DNA of 64,000 bases, taken from contig NZ_CP078088.1 of the NCBI RefSeq assembly GCF_022701175.1, positions 1,426,001 to 1,490,000 of the forward strand. Reading direction: 5' to 3'. This document shows, in pieces, positions 30,324 to 39,382 of this stretch (positions within the stretch are counted from its first letter, which is position 1; each line of letters opens with the position of its first letter). Below the pieces are notes generated by a model, which was not told where the DNA came from, did no database searches, and saw only the letters and a program-made list of their open reading frames with translations. The position numbers and the translations under genes were made by a program. This DNA comes from Allobaculum sp. Allo2. GTDB taxonomy: Bacteria; Bacillota_I; Bacilli_A; Erysipelotrichales; Erysipelotrichaceae.

Positions 30324-30461
30324 TTTTTGCATTCGGTTTTACTCCGGATTCATTTGCGGTGCAGGAGACAGTGCCGCAAACCCGCGGCCGGATCGTGTGA
30401 TCCGCCTGGAGAGATCCGTAAAATAAAAAATTCAGCAAGGAATAGAAAAGGAGCTTGAGCG

Positions 30462-33082
30462 ATGAAAGAACTTTCCAAGAAATACGATCACAAGCTGGTA
30501 GAAACGCCCGAAACCTATTCGAAATGGATCGAAAAAGGGTATTTCACAGCGGGTGACGCATCCAAAATCCCGTATACGATTGTGATTCCGCCCCCAAACG
30601 TAACCGGCAAGCTGCATCTCGGTCACGCGTGGGACAACACGCTGCAGGATACCGCGGCGCGCTATAAACGTCTGAAAGGCTACGATGTACTGTATCTGCC
30701 GGGTATGGACCATGCCGGTATCGCCACGCAGGCGAAAATCGACGCCCGCCTGCAGAGCGAAGGCATCAGCCGCTATGATCTCGGTCGGGAAGGCTTTTTA
30801 GAGCGCGCATGGGAGTGGAAAGAAGAATACGCTTCCTTTATTCGTCAGCAGTGGGCGCAGATGGGTCTTTCCCTCGACTACAGCCGCGAACGCTTTACCC
30901 TCGATGAAGGTCTGAACAAAGCCGTAAACAAAGTGTTTGTACAGCTGTACAACGAAGGCCTGATTTATCAGGGCGAACGCATCATCAACTGGGACCCGCA
31001 GGCGATGACCGCGCTCTCCAATATTGAAGTTATCCATAAGGAAATTCCAGGCAAGATGTACTACTTCAAGTACACCGTGCAGGAAACCGGAAAAGAACTC
31101 ATTATCGCGACGACCCGTCCGGAAACGATGTTTGCCGACCAGGCGATTTTCGTTCACCCGGATGACAAGCGCTATTCCGATCTCGTAGGTCTGCACGCGA
31201 TCAACCCGGCCAACGGCGAAGCGCTGCCGATCATGGCCGACGACTATATCGATATGGATTTCGGTACAGCCGTCATGAAATGTACGCCGGCTCACGACCC
31301 CAACGACTTTGCTCTTGCGAAGAAATACGGTCTGAAAATGCCGATCTGCATGAATCCGGACGGCACGATGAACGAACTGGCGCATAAATACGAAGGCATG
31401 GACCGTTTCGAATGCCGCGAAGCGCTGCTCAGGGATTTCGAAGCCGCCGGTGTTGTCGATCATATCGAAGACCATCCGCATCAGGTCGGCCATTCCGAAC
31501 GTACTGGCGTCATCGCCGAACCGTATCTGTCAAAACAGTGGTTCGTAAAGATGAAGCCGCTGGCGCAGGCGGTTCTTGACGCACAGAAAACGGATGAAAA
31601 ATCAGCTTCATCCCATCGCGTTTTGAACACACCTTTACGCAGTGGCTTGAAAACATTGAAGACTGGTGCATTTCCCGTCAGCTCTGGTGGGGTCACCGCA
31701 TCCCGGCCTGGTTTAATAAGGAAACCGGTGAAATTTATGTCGGCGAAGAAGCGCCGGCGGATCCGGAAAACTGGACGCAGGACGAAGACGTTCTCGATAC
31801 CTGGTTCTCTTCCGCCCTCTGGCCGTTCTCCACGCTGGGCTGGCCGGATATTACCGAAGATTTCAAGCGCTACTATCCGACCGATCTGCTCGTTACCGGC
31901 TATGACATCATCTTCTTCTGGGTCGCACGCATGGCCTTCCAGGCGCGTCATATGACGAACAACCGTCCGTTCAAGGACGTTCTCATTCACGGTCTGATCC
32001 GCGATGCGCAGGGCCGCAAGATGTCCAAGTCCTTAGGCAACGGCATCGACCCGATCGATGTCATCGACGCCAAAGGCGCCGACGCCCTTCGCTTCTTTTT
32101 GTCCACCAACTCCGCTCCCGGTCTCGATACCCGTTTCGATGAAGCCAAGATCGACAAGGCCTGGAACTTCATTAACAAAATCTGGAACGCGTCCCGCTAC
32201 GTACAGATGCAGATGGACGGAAAACCGGCAGCCGATCCGGATTTCAAAAGCTTTCCGAAGCCGATCAGTGGATTCTGGCCCGCCTGAACGAAACGATCGA
32301 CAATGTCGAACGCAATCTCGACCGCTACGAAATGGGTCTGGCCGGCAATGCGCTCTATAACTTTGTCTGGAACGATTTCTGCTCCTGGTACATCGAACTC
32401 TCCAAGGCAGCGCTCAACTCCGAAAATCCGCAGACGCGTGAAAACACCGTCGCCATTCTCGTTTACGTTCTGCGCGCCATTCTGATTCTGCTTTCTCCGA
32501 TGATGCCGTTTGTGACCGATCACATTTATCAGGCACTCGAACTTGGCAAGGACAGCATCAACGAAGAATCCTGGCCCAAAAAGTCGAATTCTACTCCGAT
32601 GAGAAAACGGTTCGCGACATGAATCTGATCCTGTCGTCGATTGAAGCCGTTCGTGAAATCAAGACGCAGTACGGAATGAAACCGCGCGAAGTCATTGCTA
32701 TCGATGTCGTAACGAGCGATGGAGACCGCTATCCGCTCAGCAACGAAGGAACGGCTCTGCTCGAAGGCATGGCGAAAGTCACCCTCACCCCGGTAGAAGC
32801 CGGCGACGATACGCTCGTCCGCGAAGTGGACGGCGCTCTGCTCCGTACGCCGATGGCCGGTCTGATCGATGTCGAAGCCGAAATGGCCAAAGCGGAAAAA
32901 GAAGTCGCCCGTCTTGAAAAGAAGTAGCGCGCGGCGAAAAGATGCTTTCCAATCCAGGATTTGTCAACAAGGCACCGCAGGCCAAGATTGACCAGGAAAA
33001 GGAAAAACTCGAAAAGAACCGCTCCTCCCTCGAACAGGCCCGCAAAACACTTGCTGATCTGCAGGCCAAAAAAGCGGCGTAG
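30462..33082 (+). CDS. valS: valyl-tRNA synthetase (four frameshifts)
   Basis: About 874 residues. Class I synthetase with HIGH-type motif in [15 protein letters not shown] and KMSKS in [14 protein letters not shown]. The editing domain has [12 protein letters not shown], the core [14 protein letters not shown] and the C-terminal coiled-coil arm typical of ValRS ([15 protein letters not shown]). Frame breaks near 31600, 32258, 32583 and 32922 are each healed by one A or T and restore [47 protein letters not shown] and [11 protein letters not shown]. It charges tRNA-Val and hydrolyses mischarged Thr. It is controlled by a valine T-box. Confidence 0.95.
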
Positions 33083-33128
33083 TCTGCCGGTTCTCATTTT
33101 CAGCACCGCAAAATAAAATCAAAAATCA

Positions 33129-33174
33129 AAGATCTTCCCCAGCCCAGGTGCGGCCGAACGGGAAGATCTTTTTT
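33129..33174 (+). terminator. terminator after valS
   Basis: AAGATCTTCCC pairs with GGGAAGATCTT, followed by TTTT. Confidence 0.85.
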
Positions 33175-33268
33175 CGCTGAATCTATTGAAGAAGATGATA
33201 AAGTGCGCAAATCGTATATATTCTTGTCCTGTCCAAAAAGTGGGTGTTCCTCTGCGCCGTTTTCAATT

Positions 33269-33324
33269 TATACTGAAAGCGTATTCAGCATTTTTAATGG
33301 GACTTTCGAATTGGGGAAAGTCCC
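33269..33324 (+). promoter_or_regulatory. promoter and leader hairpin of the acyl-CoA dehydrogenase fusion gene
   Basis: TATACT at 33269-33274 is a likely -10 box. GGGACTTTC (33299-33307) and GAAAGTCCC (33316-33324) form a perfect 9-bp hairpin in the short leader, 11 bases before the AAGGAGG site. It lacks a T run, so it may stabilise the mRNA or bind a regulator. Confidence 0.45.
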
Positions 33325-33348
33325 CACATCTATAAGGAGGAAACTGCT

Positions 33349-35203
33349 ATGTACACGCTTGATGCAGAACATGAAGCGATGCGCCAGAAAGTTCGTGCGC
33401 TTGGCGAAAAATCCATTCCGTCGATCGCCATGCAGCTCGACGAAAATAATGAATTTCCAAAAGCCTTTGTCGGCCAGATGAAAGACGCCGGCCTGATGGG
33501 CATTCCATACGAAAAGGAAATGGGCGGCGCCGGACTGGACGCGCTGTCCTATGCGATCGCGGTGGAAGAACTCTCCCGCCTCGATGGCGGAATCGGCGTT
33601 ATTCTGTCCGCTCATACGTCTCTGGGCACCTGGCCGATCGCGGAATTCGGTACGCCTGAACAGAAAGAAAAATACCTCAAGCCGCTGGCTTCGGGCGAGA
33701 AGCTCGGCGCGTTTGGTCTGACCGAAGAAAACGCCGGATCGGATGCCGGCGGAACCGAAACGACCGCTGTCAAAAAGACGGATATTATTTGTTAAACGGA
33801 CATAAGATTTTCATCACGAACGCTCCGGAAGCCGATACGTACGTCGTATTCGCCTCGACCGATCCGTCCAAAGGAACGCGCGGCATCAGCGCCTTTATCG
33901 TCGAAAAGGGAATGGAAGGCTTCACCTGCTCCCCGCACTATAACAAGATGGGCATCCGCTCTTCCTGCACTGCGGAACTGAACTTCAGGGATGTCAAAGT
34001 GCCGGAAGAAAACCTGCTTGGTCTTGAAGGCCAGGGCTTCAAAATTGCGATGGCTACCCTCGATGGCGGCCGCATCGGCATCGCCGCGCAGGCTCTCGGC
34101 ATTGCGCAGGGCGCCTATGAAGACGCGCTCACGTATGCCAAAGAGCGCGAACAGTTTGGCGCGCCAATCGCGGTAAACCAGGGCATTTCCTTCAAACTTG
34201 CGGATATGGCGACCCAGATCGAAGCCGCCCGCCTGCTCGTCTATAGGGCCGCTGAACTGAAACAGAAACACGAACCGTATTCCACAGCAGCTGCCATGGC
34301 GAAACTTTTCGCCTCGGATATGGCGGTTAAAGTGTGCGATGATGCGCTGCAGATTTTCGGCGGCAGCGGCTACATGAAAGGCATGGGTGTCGAACGCCGC
34401 TATCGCGACGCCAAGATCACTCAGATTTACGAAGGTACCAACGAAATTCAGCGTGTTGTTATTGCCTCCGGCATTCTCGGCCGTCTGAAGAAAAAGACGC
34501 TGGAAAACCGAAAGCGGATGCGCCAAAACAGCCGGAAGGCCGTAAAGGCGTCATCATCGATGAACTGAGCGATGCCGCCAACGCCCGCAAACTGGCGACC
34601 ATTCTGAAATCTTCCTTCGATTTCAAAAACCGGGAAGATCTCAATACGCCGATCGATCATGCACAGAAAATTCTCGCCATCGGTCAGGGCGCGAAAACGA
34701 AAGAACACGCGGATGCGGCCATCGATGTGGCCAGAAATCTCGGCCTGGCGATTGCCTCCAGCCGCCCGGCAGCTGAAGTCCATCACTTCACCAGCATGGA
34801 TCGCTTTGTTGGACTGTCCGGTCAGAAGGCCAATCAGGCAAAACTGTATATCGCAGCGGGCATCTCCGGTGCCAAGCAGCATTTGAAAGGCATCGAAAAA
34901 GCCGGTATGGTTGTCGCGATCAACACCGATCCAAACGCGCCGATTTTCAAAAACGCGGATTACGGCATCGTAGGCGATATGAACGTCATTCTTCCGCTGC
35001 TCGAAAAAGAGCTGGGCGAAGAAGAAAAGCCGGAAAAGAAGCTCGACGTTTACCAGTGCACCCTTTGCGGATACGTTTACGATCCGACCGTCGGCGATCC
35101 GGAAAGCGGGATTGCCCCTGGCACAGCCTTTGAAGATATTCCAGAAGACTGGTCCTGCCCGTACTGCGGCGCGGCCAAATCGGACTTCGTAAAAATTTCC
35201 TGA
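33349..35203 (+). CDS. acyl-CoA dehydrogenase fused to EtfA FAD domain and rubredoxin (two frameshifts)
   Basis: About 619 residues with three modules. Residues 1-380 are a short-chain acyl-CoA dehydrogenase: [67 protein letters not shown], and [10 protein letters not shown] with the catalytic Glu region. Residues about 400-560 match the FAD-binding C-terminal domain of Etf[66 protein letters not shown]. The last 55 residues are rubredoxin with CTLCGYVYD and CPYCGA. Frame breaks near 33777 and 34495, each in an A run, are healed by one A. It probably passes electrons from acyl-CoA through FAD to the iron centre. EtfB is absent. Confidence 0.88.
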
Positions 35204-35295
35204 TCCGACAAACCAGAACGCTCTCTCGATCTGTTTTCCTGAGTAAAAGGGGAAATCGAGACATACGTGAATTGGATGTTCGGTTTAACGAACGC

Positions 35296-35339
35296 AAACC
35301 TCCTCTTCGCTTGCTTCATGCTGCAAAGGGAGGTTTTTC
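35296..35339 (+). terminator. terminator after the ACAD fusion gene
   Basis: AAACCTCC pairs with GGAGGTTT, with a 25-base loop and TTT tail. Confidence 0.65.
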
Positions 35340-35458
35340 TGCGGACTGGGAAAGAGAAAATCGACAGATCTTCACCAATCGAACATCCAGCTGGATCCAT
35401 TTGAACGTCAGGCTCTCAAAAGGAAATATCATCGTCCGCCTTTGTCGGCCCAGGCAAT

Positions 35459-35466
35459 GTTAAAAT
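35459..35466 (+). promoter_or_regulatory. extended -10 element very close to a start codon
   Basis: TGTTAAAAT ends 7 bases before the ATG at 35473, so transcription would begin at or next to the start codon (leaderless mRNA). No Shine-Dalgarno sequence is present. Confidence 0.35.
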
Positions 35467-35472
35467 ATCGAT

Positions 35473-35853
35473 ATGAAATCTTTTGTTCTTGATGCCGCCA
35501 AAATCGAACCCGGCCTGAACGCCGTTCAGTTTTTTCAGCAGTTTTATCATTTGAAAGACGAAACGATCGCCTCGATCAAGCGCACGCTGTTTGAGATGGA
35601 AGAGACAATGATTACAGAAGTCTTCAACTGGCCCGTCGATCATCCGGCCTGGAAGGAAATCAGTCTCGTTCTGGAATCCATTCAGCAGCACTCCCCAGAT
35701 TTTTACGTGATCTGGGGACCGGAGACGATCAATGCCAGAGACTATCTTCTTACCAGAGAAGAAGAAGATTCCAAAGCTGAACTGACCGAACCTGCAGACC
35801 CAAAGACGGCGGATTTTTCCAAGATGACTGCGGAATGCAAAGTTCCTGAATAA
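35473..35853 (+). CDS. hypothetical protein
   Basis: 126 residues, not recognised. It looks cytosolic, starting MKSFVLDAAKIEPGLNAVQFF, with an N-terminal helical part, then DFYVIWGPETINARDYL, and a short acidic tail (EEEDSKAELTEPADPK). There is no signal peptide. It lacks a ribosome binding site but has a -10-like element just before the ATG. The frame is clean and a strong terminator follows, which supports a real gene of unknown function. Confidence 0.55.
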   Translation: MKSFVLDAAKIEPGLNAVQFFQQFYHLKDETIASIKRTLFEMEETMITEVFNWPVDHPAWKEISLVLESIQQHSPDFYVIWGPETINARDYLLTREEEDSKAELTEPADPKTADFSKMTAECKVPE

Positions 35854-35904
35854 GCCAGCCCCGAATAAGCACAGTCCAATACGTAAGCCCAATACGAAAG
35901 AATA

Positions 35905-35936
35905 AAGCGCACAGTCTCGAAACTGTGCGTTTTCTT
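35905..35936 (+). terminator. terminator of the hypothetical gene
   Basis: AAGCGCACAGT pairs with ACTGTGCGTTT, followed by TCTTTT. Confidence 0.8.
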
Positions 35937-35985
35937 TTGGCCTGTCTGCTCGATCCAAATCGAATACCGGAACTTTCGCCCAAAG

Positions 35986-36020
35986 AAAAACGCAGAATTC
36001 AGACGAATCTGGATTCTGCG
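35986..36020 (-). terminator. terminator of typA
   Basis: On the minus strand CGCAGAATCCAGA and TCTGAATTCTGCG form a stem with a TTCG loop, followed by TTTTTCTTT. Confidence 0.85.
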
Positions 36021-36128
36021 TGAAGATTGTGCGAATCATTCAAAATTGAAAAACGGTTTGCGATCAGTCGTTTTCTTTGGCCTGTGCGGACATCTTTTCG
36101 CGATACAGGTTCCGGCGATCCTGTGCGG

Positions 36129-37904
36129 TCAGTCCTTTTTGCGCAGACGGATCGCATCTGGAGTCACTTCGACGAGCTCGTCATCGTTGATCCACTCGAG
36201 CGCTTCTTCAAGGGAGAACACTCTGGGCGGAGTCAGAAGCATGGCTTCATCGCGTCCGGAAGAACGGATGGCGGTCAGCTTCTTGTTTTTGAGCGGGTTG
36301 ACGTCCATATCGATGTTTCTGGACGATTCACCGATGATCATGCCTTCGTATACTTCGGTCTGCGGGGAGATGAACAGGGAACCGCGTTCCTGCAGGTTCC
36401 AGAGGGCATACGTCATGGCTGTACCGGTATCGGTAGAAATCATGGCGCCAAGCATGCGCTGCGGAATTTCGCCCGCATACGGGATATAGCCCGAAATGCG
36501 GCGAAGCAGGGTACCTTCGCCATGCGTATCGTTGATGAACTCGGTGCGGAAACCAAGCAGACCGCGGGTCGGCGCATTGTACGTCAGGCGCACATAGCCG
36601 TTTTCTTCGTCCATGTTTACCATCGTGCCCTTGCGCAGGTTGAGCTTGGAGATGATGGTGCCGGAATATTCCGACGGCGCGATGCAGACAACTTCTTCGA
36701 CCGGTTCCACCTTCTGGCCGTTTTCATCGCGGTGGAGAATGACTTCCGGCTTGGAAACCGCAAGTTCATAGCCTTCACGGCGCATGTTTTCAATCAGGAT
36801 GGAAATGTGAAGTTCGCCTCGTCCGCTGACTTTGAAGCAGTCGGCACTTTCGGTCGGTTCTACTTCCAGACCGACGTTGACTTCGAGTTCCTTTTCCAGA
36901 CGTTCCTTAATGTTACGGCTGGTTACGTATTTTCCGGAACGGCCCGCAAACGGGGACTTGTTAACGTGGAAGTTCATCGAAAGCGTCGGTTCTTCGATTG
37001 GAATGTGGGGAGAGCTTCGATGCATTCGGGATCGCAGAGCGTATCGCCGATGGAAACGTCCGGCATGCCGGAAACAACGACGATATCGCCGGAATGGGCT
37101 TCGTTGACCGGAGTACGGGAAAGTCCCTTGTAAACAAAGAGATTGGAAATCGTTTCCTTTTCTTCCAGACCGTTCTGGTTGGTGCGAATATAGCTGCCGC
37201 CTTTTTGAGGGTACCGCGGGTAATGCGTCCGATGCCCAGACGGCCGATATAGTCATCATAGGCCAGAGCGGAAATCTGCATCTGAGCCGGTTCCTCGTCG
37301 CGGTCCGGATAAACCGGCGTATGTTCGAGAATGGTTTCAAACAGCGGTTCGATATTTTCCGAAGGCTCCGTTAAAGAGCGGGAAACGCGTCCTTCACGGG
37401 CGACGCCGTAAAGAATCGGGAAGTCAAGCTGTTCGTCAGTCGCGTTGAGATCGATAAACAGGTCGTACACTTCATCCACAACTTCTTCGGCGCGCTGGTC
37501 TTTCTTATCAATTTTATTGATCAGAAGAATCGGCTTCAGGCCGACTTCAAGCGCTTTGGAAAGGACAAACCGTGTCTGTGGCATCGGGCCTTCCGAAGCG
37601 TCAACCAGCAGAATAACGGTATCGACCGTTCCCATGATGCGCTCCACTTCACTGGAGAAATCCGCGTGACCCGGTGTATCGACAATATTGATTTTGACGC
37701 CGTTGTGAATAACGGAACAGTTTTTGAATAAATGGTGATTCCGCGCTCCCGTTCCAGAGCGTTGGAATCCATGACACAATCTACAACTTCTTCATTATCG
37801 CGGAAGACATCGCTCTGACGAAGGAAGGCATCCACCAGGGTGCTCTTGCCGGCGTCGACGTGGGCAATGACCGCAATATTAATAATTTTTTCTTGATCTG
37901 ACAT
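36129..37904 (-). CDS. typA: ribosome-associated GTPase BipA/TypA (three frameshifts)
   Basis: About 593 residues. G1 is [14 protein letters not shown], the switch region [15 protein letters not shown]3 DTPGHADF, and G4 [12 protein letters not shown]-like domains II, III and V follow, then the BipA-specific C-terminal domain ([61 protein letters not shown]). Frame breaks near 37725, 37203 and 37010 are healed by A, A and C, restoring [18 protein letters not shown] and [22 protein letters not shown] precedes the start. It binds the 70S ribosome and assists subunit assembly under stress or cold. It is transcribed alone from a strong promoter. Confidence 0.94.
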
Positions 37905-37982
37905 TCGGTCCTCTTTCCATTTTCAGGATAAACGTATGATTTCATGCGGCGATCAGTCAGATTGGCCGTAAAAATCAAAAGA

Positions 37983-38011
37983 ATTATAGTCCGGGCCATA
38001 GAGGATTTCAA
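37983..38011 (-). promoter_or_regulatory. typA promoter
   Basis: On the minus strand TTGAAA and TATAAT are separated by exactly 17 bases, 79 bases before the typA start. Confidence 0.75.
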
Positions 38012-38230
38012 TTCGCACTCCCGGAAGCCTTTTTCACTCCATTTTGTAAGGGGATCCACTTTTTAAAAGGGAAGGGTGCAGTCTTAGCCAAAAATGAGAT
38101 AATGAAAAAGTTCAATAACATTTTAGCCGTCTGTATAACGCTTATTTTGCCTCTTCGTCTTTTTCGCTCGGTTCGGGCGATTTACCAGTCGATGGAAAAG
38201 TCGGATACGCCAATAAAAAATGACAGGCAG

Positions 38231-38270
38231 GTCGATAAAAGAGATATCGACAGAAAAGAGAAATGTCGAT
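38231..38270. promoter_or_regulatory. overlapping inverted repeats upstream of the esterase gene
   Basis: GTCGATA (38231-38237) pairs with TATCGAC (38245-38251), and ATCGACA (38246-38252) pairs with TGTCGAT (38264-38270). The middle copy can pair with either neighbour. Such a set could be a regulator operator or a switching hairpin. The rest of 37905-38313 holds only the typA promoter and no gene. Confidence 0.35.
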
Positions 38271-38313
38271 AGAAAGGGAAGAAGGACGGCTTCTGGAAAC
38301 AGGATGGTGTTTT

Positions 38314-39057
38314 ATGGAGATAAGATACTTTAAGGATTACTCCCGTTATCTCGATCGGGATATGGAATTTAAGATGTACGGAGATTCGGGCATTCTCTGC
38401 CTGATCATTCCGTGTCAGGACGGCCGCTTCTATGAATGGGAAGACCGCAAGATGTTTGAGCTGATGAAACCGTTCATGGACGAGGGAAGAGTCCAGTTTG
38501 TGACGATCGATACGATCGATAAAGAAACCTGGTCGGACTACGGTCCCAGCGATCACCGCATGTATATGCAGGAAAGCTGGATCAACTACATCGTGAACGA
38601 ACTGCTGCCTTCCGTTCATGAAAAAGCCGGCAAGGATCCGGATGAGCCGATGATGGTCATGGGCTGCTCGCTGGGCGGAACGCATGCAGCCAACCTCTTC
38701 TTCCGCTTCCCGCAGAAGTTCAATAAGCTTCTCGCCATGAGCGGTGTCTACGATCTTTCCTGCTATATTCACGATAATAACTTTGACGGCAACTTTTATC
38801 AGAACAGCCCGTTAGCCTATATGCCCAATATGGAAGCTTCGCATCCGTATATTGATCTGTACAACCAGAACAAAGGCTTCCTGGTCGTGGGACAGGGCGA
38901 CTGGGAAAGCCAGACCGCCAACGATCTGCGCCGTCTGGCAGATGTTCTGTATCAGAAAGGCATCTGCACGTCCTGCTATTTCTGGGGTACGGATACGCCG
39001 CACGACTGGCCAAGCTGGGAAAAGCAGATTCTCGAATATCTGCCGCAGCTTGTCTGA
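38314..39057 (+). CDS. alpha/beta-hydrolase esterase (putative esterase family, D-type)
   Basis: 247 residues. The nucleophile elbow is MGCSLGGTHAANLFF (Ser near residue 118), preceded by ESWINYIVNELLPSV; LFFRFPQKFNKLLAMSGVYD is the usual strand and helix after it. The catalytic His is probably in TDTPHDWPSWEKQ near the end. It starts at the ATG with AGGATGG upstream; the in-frame ATG at 38263 lies inside the inverted repeats and lacks a binding site. There is no signal peptide, so it is cytosolic. The substrate is unknown; related enzymes hydrolyse S-formylglutathione, siderophores or acetyl esters of sugars. Confidence 0.8.
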   Translation: MEIRYFKDYSRYLDRDMEFKMYGDSGILCLIIPCQDGRFYEWEDRKMFELMKPFMDEGRVQFVTIDTIDKETWSDYGPSDHRMYMQESWINYIVNELLPSVHEKAGKDPDEPMMVMGCSLGGTHAANLFFRFPQKFNKLLAMSGVYDLSCYIHDNNFDGNFYQNSPLAYMPNMEASHPYIDLYNQNKGFLVVGQGDWESQTANDLRRLADVLYQKGICTSCYFWGTDTPHDWPSWEKQILEYLPQLV

Positions 39058-39069
39058 ACATCGATACGA

Positions 39070-39103
39070 AAAAAAGGCACTGGACGTCTCAGTGCCTTTT
39101 TAC
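39070..39103 (+). terminator. terminator after the esterase gene
   Basis: AAAAAGGCACTG pairs with CAGTGCCTTTTT. Confidence 0.85.
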
Positions 39104-39302
39104 TTGGAAAATCTGATGATTTTCCTCCGCCAGATATGATAAAAGGAGCGGATAAATATTAAAAGAAAGGAGGTAGTCCAGTTACCCGGACAACATAAGT
39201 ATAGCCCTTTTTAAAGGCGAATTTCGGAAGATTTGCCAAAGACGATGCCCGATAGAGGATGAAAAATGCATACAGATCAGACTGTCGACCGGACAATTGG
39301 CC

Positions 39303-39332
39303 TTGTTTGTACGCGCAGGAAAATCTTACAAT
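39303..39332 (+). promoter_or_regulatory. probable promoter of the large orphan gene
   Basis: TTGTTT and TACAAT with an 18-base spacer, about 50 bases before the ATG at 39383, which follows GGGGAGAG. Confidence 0.4.
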
Positions 39333-39382
39333 GAAAAACGTGCAGTCCGTATATTTTTCGACTGCCGAAAGGGGAGAGCAAA

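Noticed and set aside
30000-30460. CRISPR-like or repeat array in the valS leader
   Set aside because: The repeated words are parts of T-box stems; there are no regularly spaced identical repeats. No CRISPR array was seen anywhere in the window.
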